Positions 46,856 through 57,243 of a stretch of DNA of 64,000 nucleotides are shown one piece after another. Origin of the DNA: Nodosilinea sp. E11 (lineage in GTDB: Bacteria > Cyanobacteriota > Cyanobacteriia > Phormidesmidales > Phormidesmidaceae); contig NZ_CP136520.1 in assembly GCF_032813545.1 (NCBI RefSeq), positions 5,078,001-5,142,000 of the forward strand. The letters are read 5' to 3'. Made by a program: the position numbers and the translations under genes. The number at the start of each line of letters is the position of its first letter. Within the stretch, counting starts at the first letter, position 1. The notes under the pieces are model-generated. The model was not told where the DNA came from and searched no databases. It saw nothing but the letters and a program-made list of their open reading frames with translations.

Positions 46856-47692
46856 ATGGAACTGATTACCATTCTGCTCTCGACCCTGTTGGGTGTGGTG
46901 GGCTCGGGGGGCATCGTGGTCGACACCCTGGCCGAGGCCGCTCTGCGCGACCAGGTGGCGGCGGTTGAGCAGCTCCAGGTCCGCATCGACAATGTGCCCA
47001 ACTACCAGTTGATCAATGGCCGCATTGATCACACCCGCATTGCCGCCCGTGGTCTAGAGCCCCGGCAACTGCCCGGCCTGCGCATTGACGCTATAGATAT
47101 CGAAACCGATGCCGTAGCTGTCGATCTGGGGCGCTTGCAGCAGGGCGAACTGGTGCTCAACGCCCCGGCCCAAGCCGCCCTGCGCTTGCGCCTGCGCGAC
47201 GACGACTTGAATGCATTTTTTCAGTCGCCGCTGATGCAGGGTTGGCTCGATACGCTGCAATTTAATTTGCCGGGGGCCGTGGGTGAACGAGAGCAAAACC
47301 GCTACGGCCTGGCCAATCCATCGCTGGAGTTCTTAGAGGGCGATCGCTTTCGGATTGTGGTTGATCTCCAAGACCGGGTCACCCAAGAAAATACGGCGAT
47401 CGCAGTCGATCTGGGGTTGACTGTTCTCAACGGCCACCGCTTTGCCCTTGTCGATCCTAAAATTACTGTCGATGGTGAAGAAACCCCACCCCAGCTCTTG
47501 GAGGCATTGGTGCAGGGTGCTCAAGCGCAGCTGACCCTGCGACGCCTTGAGGCCCTGGGCCTGACTGCCCGCATCATTAACTTTAAAGTGCGTGACAATG
47601 AGCTGGATATCGCCATCTTTGCCAGAATAGAGCCAGGCTCTGCTTTTCTAACCCGACAGCCAGCTGTAGAAGCTGTCCCCCCTGGGCCCTAG
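46856..47692 (+). CDS. DUF2993/LmeA-family lipid-binding-like protein
   Basis: A 278-residue protein with a short hydrophobic start (ITILLSTLLGVVGSGGIVV) that may be a signal, then the DUF2993 pattern (VAAVEQLQVRIDNVPNYQLI, IDHTRIAARGLEPRQLPGLR, DAIDIETDAVAVD). DUF2993 proteins include mycobacterial LmeA and are thought to bind phospholipid between membranes. Function in cyanobacteria is not established. The gene follows proS closely and may be co-transcribed. Confidence 0.82.
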   Translation: MELITILLSTLLGVVGSGGIVVDTLAEAALRDQVAAVEQLQVRIDNVPNYQLINGRIDHTRIAARGLEPRQLPGLRIDAIDIETDAVAVDLGRLQQGELVLNAPAQAALRLRLRDDDLNAFFQSPLMQGWLDTLQFNLPGAVGEREQNRYGLANPSLEFLEGDRFRIVVDLQDRVTQENTAIAVDLGLTVLNGHRFALVDPKITVDGEETPPQLLEALVQGAQAQLTLRRLEALGLTARIINFKVRDNELDIAIFARIEPGSAFLTRQPAVEAVPPGP

Positions 47693-47745
47693 GCTGGCCT
47701 AGGAGGTTTTAGGCTAAGACTGTGACCCCCGTTTGGTAACCGACC

Positions 47746-48435
47746 ATGGACTACAGAGATAAGCTACGGCAAATTCCCCTCGGCATTGTGGCTGGGTTAG
47801 CTACCCTGGTGTTGGCCTCGGGCGGTTCTGTGGCCTGGTTTACCTGGCGGGCCCTCAACCCCACTCCCCCGGTGGTCGAGTTTCCTAGCATTGATCTAGA
47901 GACCGACCCCCTGCTGTCGCTACCTGAGGTAGCCGCCCCCGTCACCCCTGAGACGAATCAGCCGATCGCCCAAGACCCTGTCGTTCAACCCGCCCCAGCC
48001 GAGGTGACTGGCCAAATCTACTGGCTCAAGGATGATGGCACCAGCTTTAGCCTAGTGCCCCAGTCGATTACAGTCGCCGCCGATGCCTCTCCCTCAGACC
48101 AGGTGGCGGCGGCCTTTAGCAACCTGCTGTCTAAACCGGGTGACCCCAGCCAGCAGGCGTTTACCACCATTCCAGAACAAACTCAGCTGCTCGACGCCAA
48201 GGTGGCCGATGACGGGGTCCATGTCGATCTGTCGGGCGAGTTTCAAACCGGTGGTGGCAGCGCCGCTATGGTCGGTCGTCTTGGCCAGGTGGTCTACACC
48301 GCAACCTCCTTCGACCCCGCTGCCCCCGTATGGATTTCGGTGGATGGCAAACCCTTGACGCTGTTGGGCGGCGAGGGGCTTGAGGTTAGCCAGCCTATGA
48401 CCCGCAGCGATTTCGACGAAGGCTTTGGGCTATAG
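47746..48435 (+). CDS. GerMN-domain envelope protein
   Basis: A 229-residue protein with an N-terminal membrane anchor (IPLGIVAGLATLVLASGGSV) and a Pro-rich linker (NPTPPVVEFPSIDL). The C-terminal GerMN-like domain (about 95-215) is shown by IYWLKDDGTSFSLVPQSITV, AAFSNLLSKPG, FTTIPEQTQLLDAKVADDGV and the closing GGSAAMVGRLGQVVYTATSF. GerMN domains occur in spore-germination and other extracytoplasmic proteins. In cyanobacteria they are conserved but unexplained. Confidence 0.85.
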   Translation: MDYRDKLRQIPLGIVAGLATLVLASGGSVAWFTWRALNPTPPVVEFPSIDLETDPLLSLPEVAAPVTPETNQPIAQDPVVQPAPAEVTGQIYWLKDDGTSFSLVPQSITVAADASPSDQVAAAFSNLLSKPGDPSQQAFTTIPEQTQLLDAKVADDGVHVDLSGEFQTGGGSAAMVGRLGQVVYTATSFDPAAPVWISVDGKPLTLLGGEGLEVSQPMTRSDFDEGFGL

Positions 48436-48549
48436 AGCCGTTGCCCAGTGCCAGAGTTCTAGGCGATCGCAGCGCTCATTCACCGCCAGAGTGCTCACCT
48501 CAGACGGAACGGTCTACAATAAGTACCCATGTTCCACCCAGAGCGCACT

Positions 48550-49182
48550 ATGGATTTGTTTACTTCGGCCCTTCCCCCCTGCCGTCTGGGCAAAGTAGTG
48601 AAGTCTAACTCCCACTGCGACTACGTGGTGCAGGTCGACGATGCCCAGGATGTCTGCTCACCGCCATCGCCCGAAGACTGTGGCTTTGGCCAGTTTGTCA
48701 GCTTTGACAATGACAGCCGCCACTGGGCCGTGGGGCTGGTGTACAATTCCCAGCTATTCAACCCTCTCTTTTTTAACAGTGGCCCTCGGCTCTCCAGCGA
48801 GCCCGACCCCCTGTTTACGCCCGATTTGGTGCAAGAGACTCGCACCCTGTTGGGCGTGGTGCTGGTGGGCACCCTAGAGGGCGAGGGCAATCAGCGCTAT
48901 GGCAAACACGGCATTCCTCGGGTGGTAGTACCGGCCAACACGCCCGTGTATGGGCTGACGCCAGAGCAGGTACATTGCTTCCACTGCAACGAAACTGGGC
49001 AGACCCAGTTTAGCTACTACAGCCATCTGCTCAGGTCGGGAGGCATGTTTGCCGCCCAGCTAGCCCAGCAGGTGCTGGCTGAACTGGTGGAGAGTGGTCT
49101 ATTCACCGGAGCTGACCAAAAGGCGCTGATGGTGCTGGGCAAAGAACTGAGCTGGAAAAATACTCTAGGGGCCATTCGGTAG
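48550..49182 (+). CDS. HAS-barrel-like conserved protein of unknown function
   Basis: A 210-residue soluble protein. The N-terminal part (GKVVKSNSHCDYVVQV, GFGQFVSFDND, WAVGLVYNSQLFNP) resembles the HAS barrel found at the start of HerA-type ATPases, but no ATPase follows. The rest (TPDLVQETRTLLGVVLVGTL, ANTPVYGLTPEQVHCFHC) is unfamiliar. The frame starts at 48529, but the ATG at 48550 (MDLFTSALPPCRLGKV) is preferred. It ends 50 bp before a REP-like repeat preceding the IS110 element. Confidence 0.65.
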   Translation: MDLFTSALPPCRLGKVVKSNSHCDYVVQVDDAQDVCSPPSPEDCGFGQFVSFDNDSRHWAVGLVYNSQLFNPLFFNSGPRLSSEPDPLFTPDLVQETRTLLGVVLVGTLEGEGNQRYGKHGIPRVVVPANTPVYGLTPEQVHCFHCNETGQTQFSYYSHLLRSGGMFAAQLAQQVLAELVESGLFTGADQKALMVLGKELSWKNTLGAIR

Positions 49183-49230
49183 GTATAGCGGCAGGGACTC
49201 TAGCCACAATCACCAGGGAGTAGCCACCGT

Positions 49231-49298
49231 AGGGTGGGCAATGCCCACCATTGAAAAGAACGTTTTCTGAAGAGAACCTTCTCCAGAAGCCACCGTAG
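49231..49298. repeat. REP-like palindrome left of the IS110 element
   Basis: GGTGGGCA-A-TGCCCACC core (49233-49249) followed by TTGAAAAGAACGTTTTCTGA. The same order (palindrome, TTGA-AGAACGTTTTC) appears at 50555-50596 on the other side of the transposase gene, in direct orientation. The 11-bp AGCCACCGTAG occurs at 49222-49232 and again at 49288-49298, bracketing this repeat. Confidence 0.75.
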
Positions 49299-49407
49299 CG
49301 ATTATCTTCTTTGTCAAGCTCATCCTGCTATGCGATTAGCCTCGGCGGGATGGCAGCGGAAATCAAGCCAGGAGCCCTGCCTGCATCAGACAGAGTCTTG
49401 CTGTTCC

Positions 49408-50554
<1,147 letters not shown>

Positions 50555-50596
50555 CAAGGGTGGGCACTGCCCACCCTTGAGGAGAACGTTTTCCAG
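50555..50596. repeat. REP-like palindrome right of the IS110 element
   Basis: A perfect inverted repeat CAAGGGTGGGCA / TGCCCACCCTTG (50555-50579, one central base), followed by GGAGAACGTTTTC. It is a close copy of 49231-49275. Confidence 0.8.
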
Positions 50597-50616
50597 AACT
50601 TGCCTGAGAGCCAGGG

Positions 50617-51411
50617 CTATGCCAGCGTGGCCAGGCAGAGGAGCAGGGTTTCAGTCCATTCCACCGTAGCGCCATAGGTATCGCCAGTATGGCCACCCAG
50701 GCGGCTATGCAGCCAAGCTGGGATGGCCAGAGCGCCCCCTAATCCCCCCAGCCCAATTAGGCCAACCAACGGCAGCTGACCGAGCTGGAGCCAGGCCCAG
50801 AGGCCGTGGAGCCCCAGGGCCAGCCCCAGGCCTAGCAGCCAGTCTTGGGGCGATCGCCGATGTTCTCGGTGCAAAGCCCCTTTGCCCTCAGCGCGCAGGT
50901 AAGGATAGCGGGCGATCGCCACTACCTGGCCCCAGCGCCCCCACACCATTGCCGCCACCAGTACCCAGCCGCGCCCAGCGCCTAGTTCGGCCAGGGCTAG
51001 AGTTTTGAGGCCCAGAATGGCGATCGCCGCCATCACCCCAAACGCCCCACTGTAGCTGTCGCCCATGACCGCTAGACGGCGCTGCGGATCCATCACCGCT
51101 AGTCCATCGGCGGTATCCATCGCTCCATCCAGGTGCAGCCCCCCGGTCAGCCACACCCCCAGCCCAACGACCAGAGCACTGCGGGTTAATGCAGGCATAC
51201 CCAGCTGGTCCAAGGCCCAATCGACGGTGACTAGAGCTATCCCCAAGCCCAAGCCCACCACCGGAGCTAGGGGGGCAATGCCTTCGAAGCGGGGTTGCCA
51301 CCCCGGCGGCAAAGGCAGTTTCGTATAGAACAGTATGGATCCTCCTAGGCGGGCAAACCAACCAGGACGGGCCGTGATCTCGCCGGGCTGCGTGGGGGGC
51401 AACGGAGTCAC
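50617..51411 (-). CDS. cobS: Adenosylcobinamide-GDP ribazoletransferase
   Basis: Cobalamin synthase, the membrane enzyme that joins adenosylcobinamide-GDP to alpha-ribazole at the end of B12 synthesis. The 264-residue protein has several membrane helices and the conserved TGGLHLDGAMDTADGLA and RLAVMGDSYSGAFGVMA motifs. The frame opens with an ATG at 51447, but a GTG at 51411 has AGAGGTG five bases upstream and fits the family N-terminus (LGGSILFYTKLPLP). GTG is preferred. It shares the pathway with cobN at 3-7 kb. Confidence 0.95.
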   Translation of the reverse strand: MTPLPPTQPGEITARPGWFARLGGSILFYTKLPLPPGWQPRFEGIAPLAPVVGLGLGIALVTVDWALDQLGMPALTRSALVVGLGVWLTGGLHLDGAMDTADGLAVMDPQRRLAVMGDSYSGAFGVMAAIAILGLKTLALAELGAGRGWVLVAAMVWGRWGQVVAIARYPYLRAEGKGALHREHRRSPQDWLLGLGLALGLHGLWAWLQLGQLPLVGLIGLGGLGGALAIPAWLHSRLGGHTGDTYGATVEWTETLLLCLATLA

Positions 51412-51643
51412 GGATCCACCTCTACAGTAGGAAAAACACTTCAGCATTATTGCGGAGACGCCGGCATGGTTGCGGAATGCTTAGCCCTGGGGCTTTTAGG
51501 CGAATTACCGCAAAATCTTCCCCAAAACCGTGACATTGCTGGGCAGATCATTCCCAGCAATATCGAGTATCGTGGATATAGATTCACAGGAGCGAGCGCC
51601 ACAGGTCTTGCTCCACCAGCCAACGTAGCGTGGTTAAAAACCT

Positions 51644-52099
51644 ATGAATCACGAGCGTGCCAGAAATTTAAGCGTCCCCGCTCCTTGTTTAATCGATAGC
51701 GGGGTCGTTGTCAACAAAACTGACATGCTCAGACTCTTGCAAGACCTCGGGCAGGTCAAATACTGCCACTTTCAAGACAATGTCTTTGTCTCCGAGGGCC
51801 AGGGTCTGATCATGGAGGTTTTTGCCGACAGCCAGCAGGCTACGTTGGTGGCTAATCATACCCTATATATCAACGTTTACAGTTTTGATTTCCTGGAAAT
51901 GGGCAAAACTGACACAGACAATAGCCATTTTGATTTGGTACAAGACAATCGACGGCTGCGACTGATTCCGCTGTCAGACCCCATGCACGAGCACATTACG
52001 CGATCGGTCAACACCGCCACCCTAGAGGCCATGGTCGCCGATGCCCTCTCCGCCAGCTGGGATGCCTGCCTCGACGACGATCGCAATTTTTTAGATTAA
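51644..52099 (+). CDS. Conserved-looking acidic protein of unknown function
   Basis: A 151-residue soluble protein (start at 51644, or at Met28, MLRLLQDLGQVKYCHFQDNV). Mixed alpha/beta pattern (FVSEGQGLIMEVFADSQQAT, LYINVYSFDFLEMGKT) with an acidic C-terminus (DACLDDDRNFLD). No motif or family is recognised. Codon usage resembles neighbouring genes. It lies between cobS (divergent) and the sugar phosphorylase (convergent). Confidence 0.6.
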   Translation: MNHERARNLSVPAPCLIDSGVVVNKTDMLRLLQDLGQVKYCHFQDNVFVSEGQGLIMEVFADSQQATLVANHTLYINVYSFDFLEMGKTDTDNSHFDLVQDNRRLRLIPLSDPMHEHITRSVNTATLEAMVADALSASWDACLDDDRNFLD

Positions 52100-52149
52100 T
52101 ATCAATACCTGTAACACTGACTTAGCCTATCTCAGGATGCCAGGGGCAG

Positions 52150-52235
52150 CGATCGGGTGGTTGCATTCGCGGCTTAGGAACTTGCGATCGCCCCACAGCC
52201 TTTGCTTGGGCGGCAATGCACCACTGGCGGTATTG
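52150..52235. repeat. GCATTCGCGGC-type imperfect palindrome, copy 1
   Basis: GGTGGTTGCATTCGCGGCTT ... GGCGGCAATGCACCACT forms an imperfect palindrome. A second copy with the same arm sequences (GCATTCGCGGCTC and GAGCCGCAATGC) lies at 59458-59526. Confidence 0.5.
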
Positions 52236-52300
52236 GGCCATTGACTATGGCTATAACGCATGAACCTGGGTAAGGGTAAACGGTTGTTTGCCCTACGGGA

Positions 52301-52335
52301 GACATTGCCTTGTGGGATGACCAACAGGCAATGTC
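52301..52335. terminator. Hairpin in the gap before the sugar phosphorylase stop
   Basis: GACATTGCCT (52301-52310) and AGGCAATGTC (52326-52335), a 10-bp stem just beyond the 52353 stop of the minus-strand phosphorylase gene. Likely terminator for that gene. Confidence 0.5.
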
Positions 52336-52352
52336 CCCTTCCTACAACCCTT

Positions 52353-54248
52353 TTAGAGCAGCGTGGGCATGCTGTCGTCGTGGGCCGAGTTGGGTTTGTT
52401 GGTAATCCACACCGACTGGTAGGGCTTTAGCATGTAGGCCATATCTAGATCGGGGAATTTGTCGTCACTGATCAGGTCGTACCAGTCGTCGGTGCTGACT
52501 AAGTTGAGGTCGCTGAGGCTCAGTTCTTGGGGCTGGTCGCTCAGATTGTGCACCGAGAAAATGCTCTGGTCGCGGGTCAGGCTCTGCCGCCAGAACGCAA
52601 ACAGAGCTGAATTCATTGGGTGCAGCGTGTACTGGGTGGCGTTGGGGTGAAACGCCGTCTGCTGACGACGAATCTTGATCAACCGCTTCAGCTCATTCAG
52701 GACTCGGGAGTGGGGAGTGGTGGGGTCGGCTAGAGCTGTCTCCAACGTTTCAAGATCCCATTTATAGCGGTTGATGGTGCGGTTGTGGCCCGTCTCGTCT
52801 ACCCCTGCGGTGTAGTTGTGGGTGGCCAGCAGGCTGTGGATGTAGAAAGCCGGAATGCCTTCTAGGGCCAGCATGATGGTCTGAGAGCAGAGAAAGCGCT
52901 CTACCTGCCACTGGTCTTCACCCTTGACGGTGCCCTTGAGCGCGTCAAACAGCGAAATGTTGATCTCGTAGGGCGACTCGGTGCCGTCAGGGCGGCTGCG
53001 CATGCTAATTCTGCCGCCAAAATTGCGCATGGCGGTGAGTAGTTGCTCGTACTCATCCGTCGCCAGCAACCCCTCGGCGGGGCGCATGCCAATGCCGTCG
53101 TGGGAGGCGGTGAAGTTGAAGTAGGCGCAGCCGATGGGGGCCGGCGGCATACTCATCATCCAGGTTTTGAGGTGGTCTGAGCGGCCCTGCATGAGCGCAT
53201 TCAGCAGCAGCGGCGGCAGGCTGAAGTTGTAGATCATGTGGGCTTCGTTACGGTTGCCGAAGTAGCTCAAGTTCTCGCGGTTGGGCACGTTGGTTTCGGT
53301 AATCAGCGAGATGCCGGGGTCAACTAGCTGCAAGACCTCGCGAAACAGGCGCACTACGGCGTGGGTTTCGGGCAAATGCATACAGTTGGTGCCGTGCTTC
53401 TTCCACAAAAAACCCACCGCATCAAGGCGAATGTAGCGCGCTCCGGCCTCGACGTAGGCCAGAATAATTTTGACGTACTCGATCAGCACGTCGGGATTCT
53501 CAAAGTTGACGTCAATTTGGTCGGCACTAAAGGTGCTCCAAACGTGTTTTTCGCCGTCGGCGGTTTCGACGGGGGTGAGCAGCGGCGAACTGCGGGGACG
53601 CACTACCTGAGACAGATCGTCGCTGGGGTCGGCGGTGATGAAATAGTTGCGGCCAGGCAGTTGATTTTGCTTAAACTGCTCAAACCACTCGTGCTGACTG
53701 GAGATGTGGTTAATCACCAGGTCGGCCATCAGGTTGAAGTTGGTGGCAATCCGCTTGATATCGTCCCAGCTGCCTAGCTCGGGGTTGACCTTGAGGTAGT
53801 CGATAATGGCAAAGCCATCGTCGGAACTGTAGGGAAAGAAAGGCAGAATGTGAACGCCGGTAATGGTGTCGTGCAGGTGGGTTTCAAGAAACTCGGCCAG
53901 TACCGTCAGCGGTGCCCGCTGGCCGTCGCCGATGGTGTCACCGTAGGTGATCAGCAGAACGTTGTTGTGGTTCCACTTTTTGAGATCTTCACGTCCTGAG
54001 GGGCACAGGGTGTCTTTGATCAGCGCGAAGATTTCTGTGGTCAACCATTCGGCGGTGTCCTCAGGATAGACTTTCTGAAGTAGGGGCTTGATATTGTTGG
54101 TCACGCGGTTTAAGGGTGGGCTGTCTACAGGAATTTCTGACTGGTTTTCTGACTTATTTATAGAGTAATTTTGTGGAATCGTCTGGGCTAGGCCGGCTTG
54201 GGGGTGGCCAGGGGCAGATTGTGTAGAGCGATTTTTAGCAACGGTCAT
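52353..54248 (-). CDS. GH13 sugar phosphorylase (sucrose phosphorylase-like)
   Basis: A 631-residue retaining alpha-glucoside phosphorylase of the GH13_18 type. Key residues are visible: nucleophile Asp276 (YIRLDAVGFLW), acid/base Glu318 (LITETNVP) and Asp384 (FTASHDGIGMR). The family includes sucrose, glucosylglycerate and glucosylglycerol phosphorylases. Since cyanobacteria make sucrose and glucosylglycerate/glycerol as compatible solutes, any of these is possible, and the sequence alone does not decide. The first ~50 residues are Ser/Asn-rich and unconserved in appearance; a later start is possible. It is monocistronic. Confidence 0.88.
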   Translation of the reverse strand: MTVAKNRSTQSAPGHPQAGLAQTIPQNYSINKSENQSEIPVDSPPLNRVTNNIKPLLQKVYPEDTAEWLTTEIFALIKDTLCPSGREDLKKWNHNNVLLITYGDTIGDGQRAPLTVLAEFLETHLHDTITGVHILPFFPYSSDDGFAIIDYLKVNPELGSWDDIKRIATNFNLMADLVINHISSQHEWFEQFKQNQLPGRNYFITADPSDDLSQVVRPRSSPLLTPVETADGEKHVWSTFSADQIDVNFENPDVLIEYVKIILAYVEAGARYIRLDAVGFLWKKHGTNCMHLPETHAVVRLFREVLQLVDPGISLITETNVPNRENLSYFGNRNEAHMIYNFSLPPLLLNALMQGRSDHLKTWMMSMPPAPIGCAYFNFTASHDGIGMRPAEGLLATDEYEQLLTAMRNFGGRISMRSRPDGTESPYEINISLFDALKGTVKGEDQWQVERFLCSQTIMLALEGIPAFYIHSLLATHNYTAGVDETGHNRTINRYKWDLETLETALADPTTPHSRVLNELKRLIKIRRQQTAFHPNATQYTLHPMNSALFAFWRQSLTRDQSIFSVHNLSDQPQELSLSDLNLVSTDDWYDLISDDKFPDLDMAYMLKPYQSVWITNKPNSAHDDSMPTLL

Positions 54249-54879
54249 ATCAACCTACAATCTCCATGGGTTGTTTACGGTAGTCTTGGCATCAAAAAAC
54301 AGTCGCTGCTCAGGAAAATTTTCCGCGAACAGCGCTTGCTGGTAGGGTTGTAGCCACCCGGCTTAGTTAAACCGAGGGGCTAGAGGTTTAGTAACGATTG
54401 GCTCAAGGTTTGGCGACAACTGCTCTGGCGGCTACGTCACCCTGTCGTAAAGCAAGGGGTGAGGGGTGTCGCTGACAGGTGCCGCCTCGCTCTGCCCCGA
54501 TCGCTCTGGGCAGGCAGCATGTAGCAATGCTGTAGCGAGGGCTGATCTTAGCCGCTGCCTAGCGTCTGAGCAGGCGCTGGGTGACGGCAATGGGCCATTA
54601 GCAATAAAGCAGTAATAGATAGCGAGTGAACGATTTCAGATAGTTGTTAGTAGATAGATGTAATTAGATCTCAGCGTGAAGGTCGGTGGTTATCCTTCTG
54701 GCTTTTCCTCCCCTGCGATACTTTTGATGGTGGCACAGGAAATGCGATCGCACCGGCCCTGGGCCATGAAGTTCATCGCTTTTTAGGTATTTCTCGGGAG
54801 TCTTTACAAAGGCTAAGCACAGGGTCGTAGAGTAAGCCCCGTACAGTACACTGCTGAAGTGCTGTGCTGAGGGTAACCC
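54249..54879. other. Intergenic region without evident gene
   Basis: A 631-bp region between the divergent phosphorylase and pentapeptide genes. It holds only a short hairpin CTGCCC/GGGCAG near 54492-54513 and upstream DNA for both promoters. A 110-codon minus-strand frame at its right end overlaps the pentapeptide gene and looks accidental. Confidence 0.5.
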
Positions 54880-55593
54880 ATGGATGCGGGGGAGATTTTG
54901 GAGCGCTACCGGCAGGGCGATCGCGCCTTCTCGGGCCTCAAACTGGTAGAAATTGAGCTGCTGCAAGCTAACGTTAGCGGTGCTGACTTTAGCCACAGCG
55001 ATCTACGCCAGTCGCGGCTAGGCCGCACCCACTTTACCCAAGGTAACTTTACCCGGGCTGATCTGAGCGAAGCGCTGCTGTGGGGGGCCGACTTTACCGA
55101 TACCCAGTGCGCCCAAGTGCAACTGCGCGATGCTGACCTCAGCGGTGCGGTGTTTGTGCGGGCTGACCTAACCGATGCCAACCTGATTAAGGCGATTCTC
55201 TGCGGCGTCAATTTTCAAGATGCCAACCTGTCTCAGGCGCTGCTGATCGACGCTGACCTGCGCCCTAGTTCAGATCAGCAGACCAACCTCATTGGGGCCA
55301 ATTTGCAGGGGGCCAATCTTAGCTATGCCCAGCTCAGCGGAGCCCAGATGGCCCGGGTTAATTTGAGTGGAGCCAAGCTTTGCCGCGCCCAACTGGGCCA
55401 AAGCTTTCGCGTTGATGCCCCCAGGACAGACTTAAGCGGGGCCAATTTGCAAGGGGCCGATCTTAGCTACGCTAACCTAACCGGAGCCATGTTGCAGGGG
55501 GCCAATCTTCAGGGGGCCGATCTGACCGGAGCTATTTTGGACCAAGCTGATCTAACTGGGGCAACTCTGCCAGATGGATTAAGTCAAGACTAA
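54880..55593 (+). CDS. Pentapeptide-repeat protein
   Basis: A 237-residue protein whose residues 30-230 are a right-handed quadrilateral beta-helix of A(D/N)LxX pentapeptides (NLIGANLQGANLSYAQLSGA, DLSGANLQGADLSYANLTGA). The N-terminal 25 residues (MDAGEILERYRQGDRAFSGL) are a common cap in cyanobacterial members. A non-repeat loop occurs near residues 128-145. No membrane or enzymatic domain is attached. Cyanobacteria carry many such proteins of unknown function. Confidence 0.93.
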   Translation: MDAGEILERYRQGDRAFSGLKLVEIELLQANVSGADFSHSDLRQSRLGRTHFTQGNFTRADLSEALLWGADFTDTQCAQVQLRDADLSGAVFVRADLTDANLIKAILCGVNFQDANLSQALLIDADLRPSSDQQTNLIGANLQGANLSYAQLSGAQMARVNLSGAKLCRAQLGQSFRVDAPRTDLSGANLQGADLSYANLTGAMLQGANLQGADLTGAILDQADLTGATLPDGLSQD

Positions 55594-56390
55594 TCGAACA
55601 TTCGTTGTCGCTTAAGGGGTTTGGCAGTAGACTAAAACCAAGGCCGAGACTTCTGCTCTACGTCTCATTGAGAGCTCAGCAATTGCGCACAGAGTGTATG
55701 AAGTTGATGTATGTTTATGTCAATTTTTAACCAGTCATACGTTTATACCGATATTTATCAGCCTTTGTTAAAGGGGTTGCGGTTAGCTCGTTTAAGTCGA
55801 GGCTGCCTGCCGGTCATGGCGGTGAGAATTCCAGGTGGTTTGACTCCCCCTTAAACAAGCAATTTTTTAGAAAAAATGCGTTGGTGCTGGTTGACTGGAC
55901 GCAATTCCTTCAGCATCGCAGGATATTCTGCCTCAGATTCTGTCTAGGGCTCAGGTTTGCTCAGTCAAATAATATCCAGCTTTTTGTCATGTTGACATTA
56001 GTTTTGCCCTAGCCAAACTGACTAGGGCCACAATTGCTTTAGTTTTTACAGTCAGTTCGACCTATACTGCCGTATTTTCTTGGGAGTGCAGCAGTATATG
56101 GCCAAATATTCTAGCGGCTTAGTCGTGTTTGATTAATCTTTCGGGAAAACTTTTGCTTGAACCAAAAATTTACTTCTGGTTCAAATTATGGGTTCAAATT
56201 AGAGTTGCTGTTTGCCAATCGCACCTCTCTCCTGAGCATTAAGTCATTGCTTTGGTCCGCTAATCAGCTAAGCGCCAAAAACTATGACATCAAGGCTTTG
56301 CAAAGTCGCTATCCCGTTAGGATAGATTCTTGCTCATTTTTTGTTCACATCAAGACTCACTAAATCTATAAAGAAAACGGAGTTTCTATA
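55594..56390. other. AT-rich intergenic region
   Basis: A 797-bp region visibly richer in A+T than the window average, preceding the acyltransferase gene. I see no convincing gene; a 68-codon frame with a TTG start (56157-56363) has no motif. The region may contain the remains of acquired DNA together with the acyltransferase promoter. Confidence 0.5.
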
Positions 56391-57095
56391 ATGAAAATCG
56401 AAGTTCATGAAAAGCTTGAAGTTGACGAAATTAAACCGCATAAAATAGAAGTTTCTGGCTCCAGTAGTTCAAGAAAAGACATGCTTGGAAAATTAATATT
56501 TTCCTTGATTGAGCCAATTCCCCGCCCTTTGGGAACAGCAATAAGAAAGTTTCTCTATCCTTTTCTATCTAAACGGTGGGGAAAAGCCCCTTATATTCAG
56601 GCATGGGTCGAGATTCTTGGTGCTGAAAACATTACTGTTGGTGATAATGTCAGTATCCTCAGATATTCTATTTTGAACTGCAATTTTGAGAATAGCCAGC
56701 TTAGATTAGGCGAAAATATTTCTCTCGATCGAGGCGTTAGTATTCGGCTGGGAAACGACTGCACTATTGATATTGGTGATAATACTTATATCGGTCCATA
56801 TTCTTGCCTGTCTGGGCCTGGCAACGTTGAAATTGGTCGTGAATGTATGATTGCTTCTATGGTCGGTATATACGCTAACCAGCACCACCACGTGGGTTCT
56901 AGCGAAAAGGGCATCACGATTGAAGACAAGTGTTGGATTGGTACAGGGGCCAAAATTCTAGATGGTGTGACGATTGGTTACGGCAGTGCTATTGGTGCAG
57001 GGGCGGTAGTAACAAGAGATATTCCACCCTATTCGGTAGCCATAGGCGTACCGGCTAAGGTGCTAAAAAATCGAAGAACTAGCCCTGATGATTAG
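56391..57095 (+). CDS. Hexapeptide-repeat acyltransferase, possibly horizontally acquired
   Basis: A 234-residue left-handed beta-helix acyltransferase (LbH type, as in serine, xenobiotic and colanic acid acetyltransferases). Hexapeptide turns include ITVGDNVSIL, IDIGDNTYIGPYSC, VEIGRECMIASMVGI and the C-terminal WIGTGAKILDGVTIGYGSAI with the usual AIGVPAKVLK close. The catalytic His of this class may be in the NQHHHVGSS segment. The N-terminal 60 residues are Lys/Ser-rich. The gene is clearly AT-richer than its neighbours, suggesting transfer. It probably modifies a surface polysaccharide or small molecule. The ATG at 56391 lies behind the purine-rich AAAACGGAG. Confidence 0.88.
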   Translation: MKIEVHEKLEVDEIKPHKIEVSGSSSSRKDMLGKLIFSLIEPIPRPLGTAIRKFLYPFLSKRWGKAPYIQAWVEILGAENITVGDNVSILRYSILNCNFENSQLRLGENISLDRGVSIRLGNDCTIDIGDNTYIGPYSCLSGPGNVEIGRECMIASMVGIYANQHHHVGSSEKGITIEDKCWIGTGAKILDGVTIGYGSAIGAGAVVTRDIPPYSVAIGVPAKVLKNRRTSPDD

Positions 57096-57165
57096 TTTTT
57101 CAATTAGGCATCTCTAAATCAGGCATTCCTAAATCAGACATTTTGAAATCCGAAAATTTAGCCAT

Positions 57166-57232
57166 GTAGGTTGGTCAGAGCGAAGTGTAATCTAACGGCT
57201 ACCAGATTCTGCGATCGCCCCAGCCAACCTAC
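57166..57232. repeat. Inverted repeat GTAGGTTGG/CCAACCTAC
   Basis: 9-bp arms around 57166-57174 and 57224-57232, about 50 nt apart, between the acyltransferase and acsF. Next to it is a short direct repeat of CCTAAATCAG-like units (57107-57140). Possible convergent terminator or repeat. Confidence 0.4.
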
Positions 57233-57243
57233 GGTCTAGCCAA

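Noticed and set aside
46157-47032. 291-codon open frame antisense to proS and the next gene
   Set aside because: Covers conserved ProS motifs on the other strand; no motif or start signal.
51466-51699. 77-codon frame between cobS and the unknown protein gene
   Set aside because: Overlaps the next gene in another frame and has no supporting signal.
54664-54996. 110-codon minus-strand frame
   Set aside because: Overlaps the pentapeptide gene start and has no recognisable motif or codon pattern.
56157-56363. 68-codon frame in the AT-rich gap
   Set aside because: TTG start, no ribosome site, no motif; AT-rich DNA makes such frames by chance.
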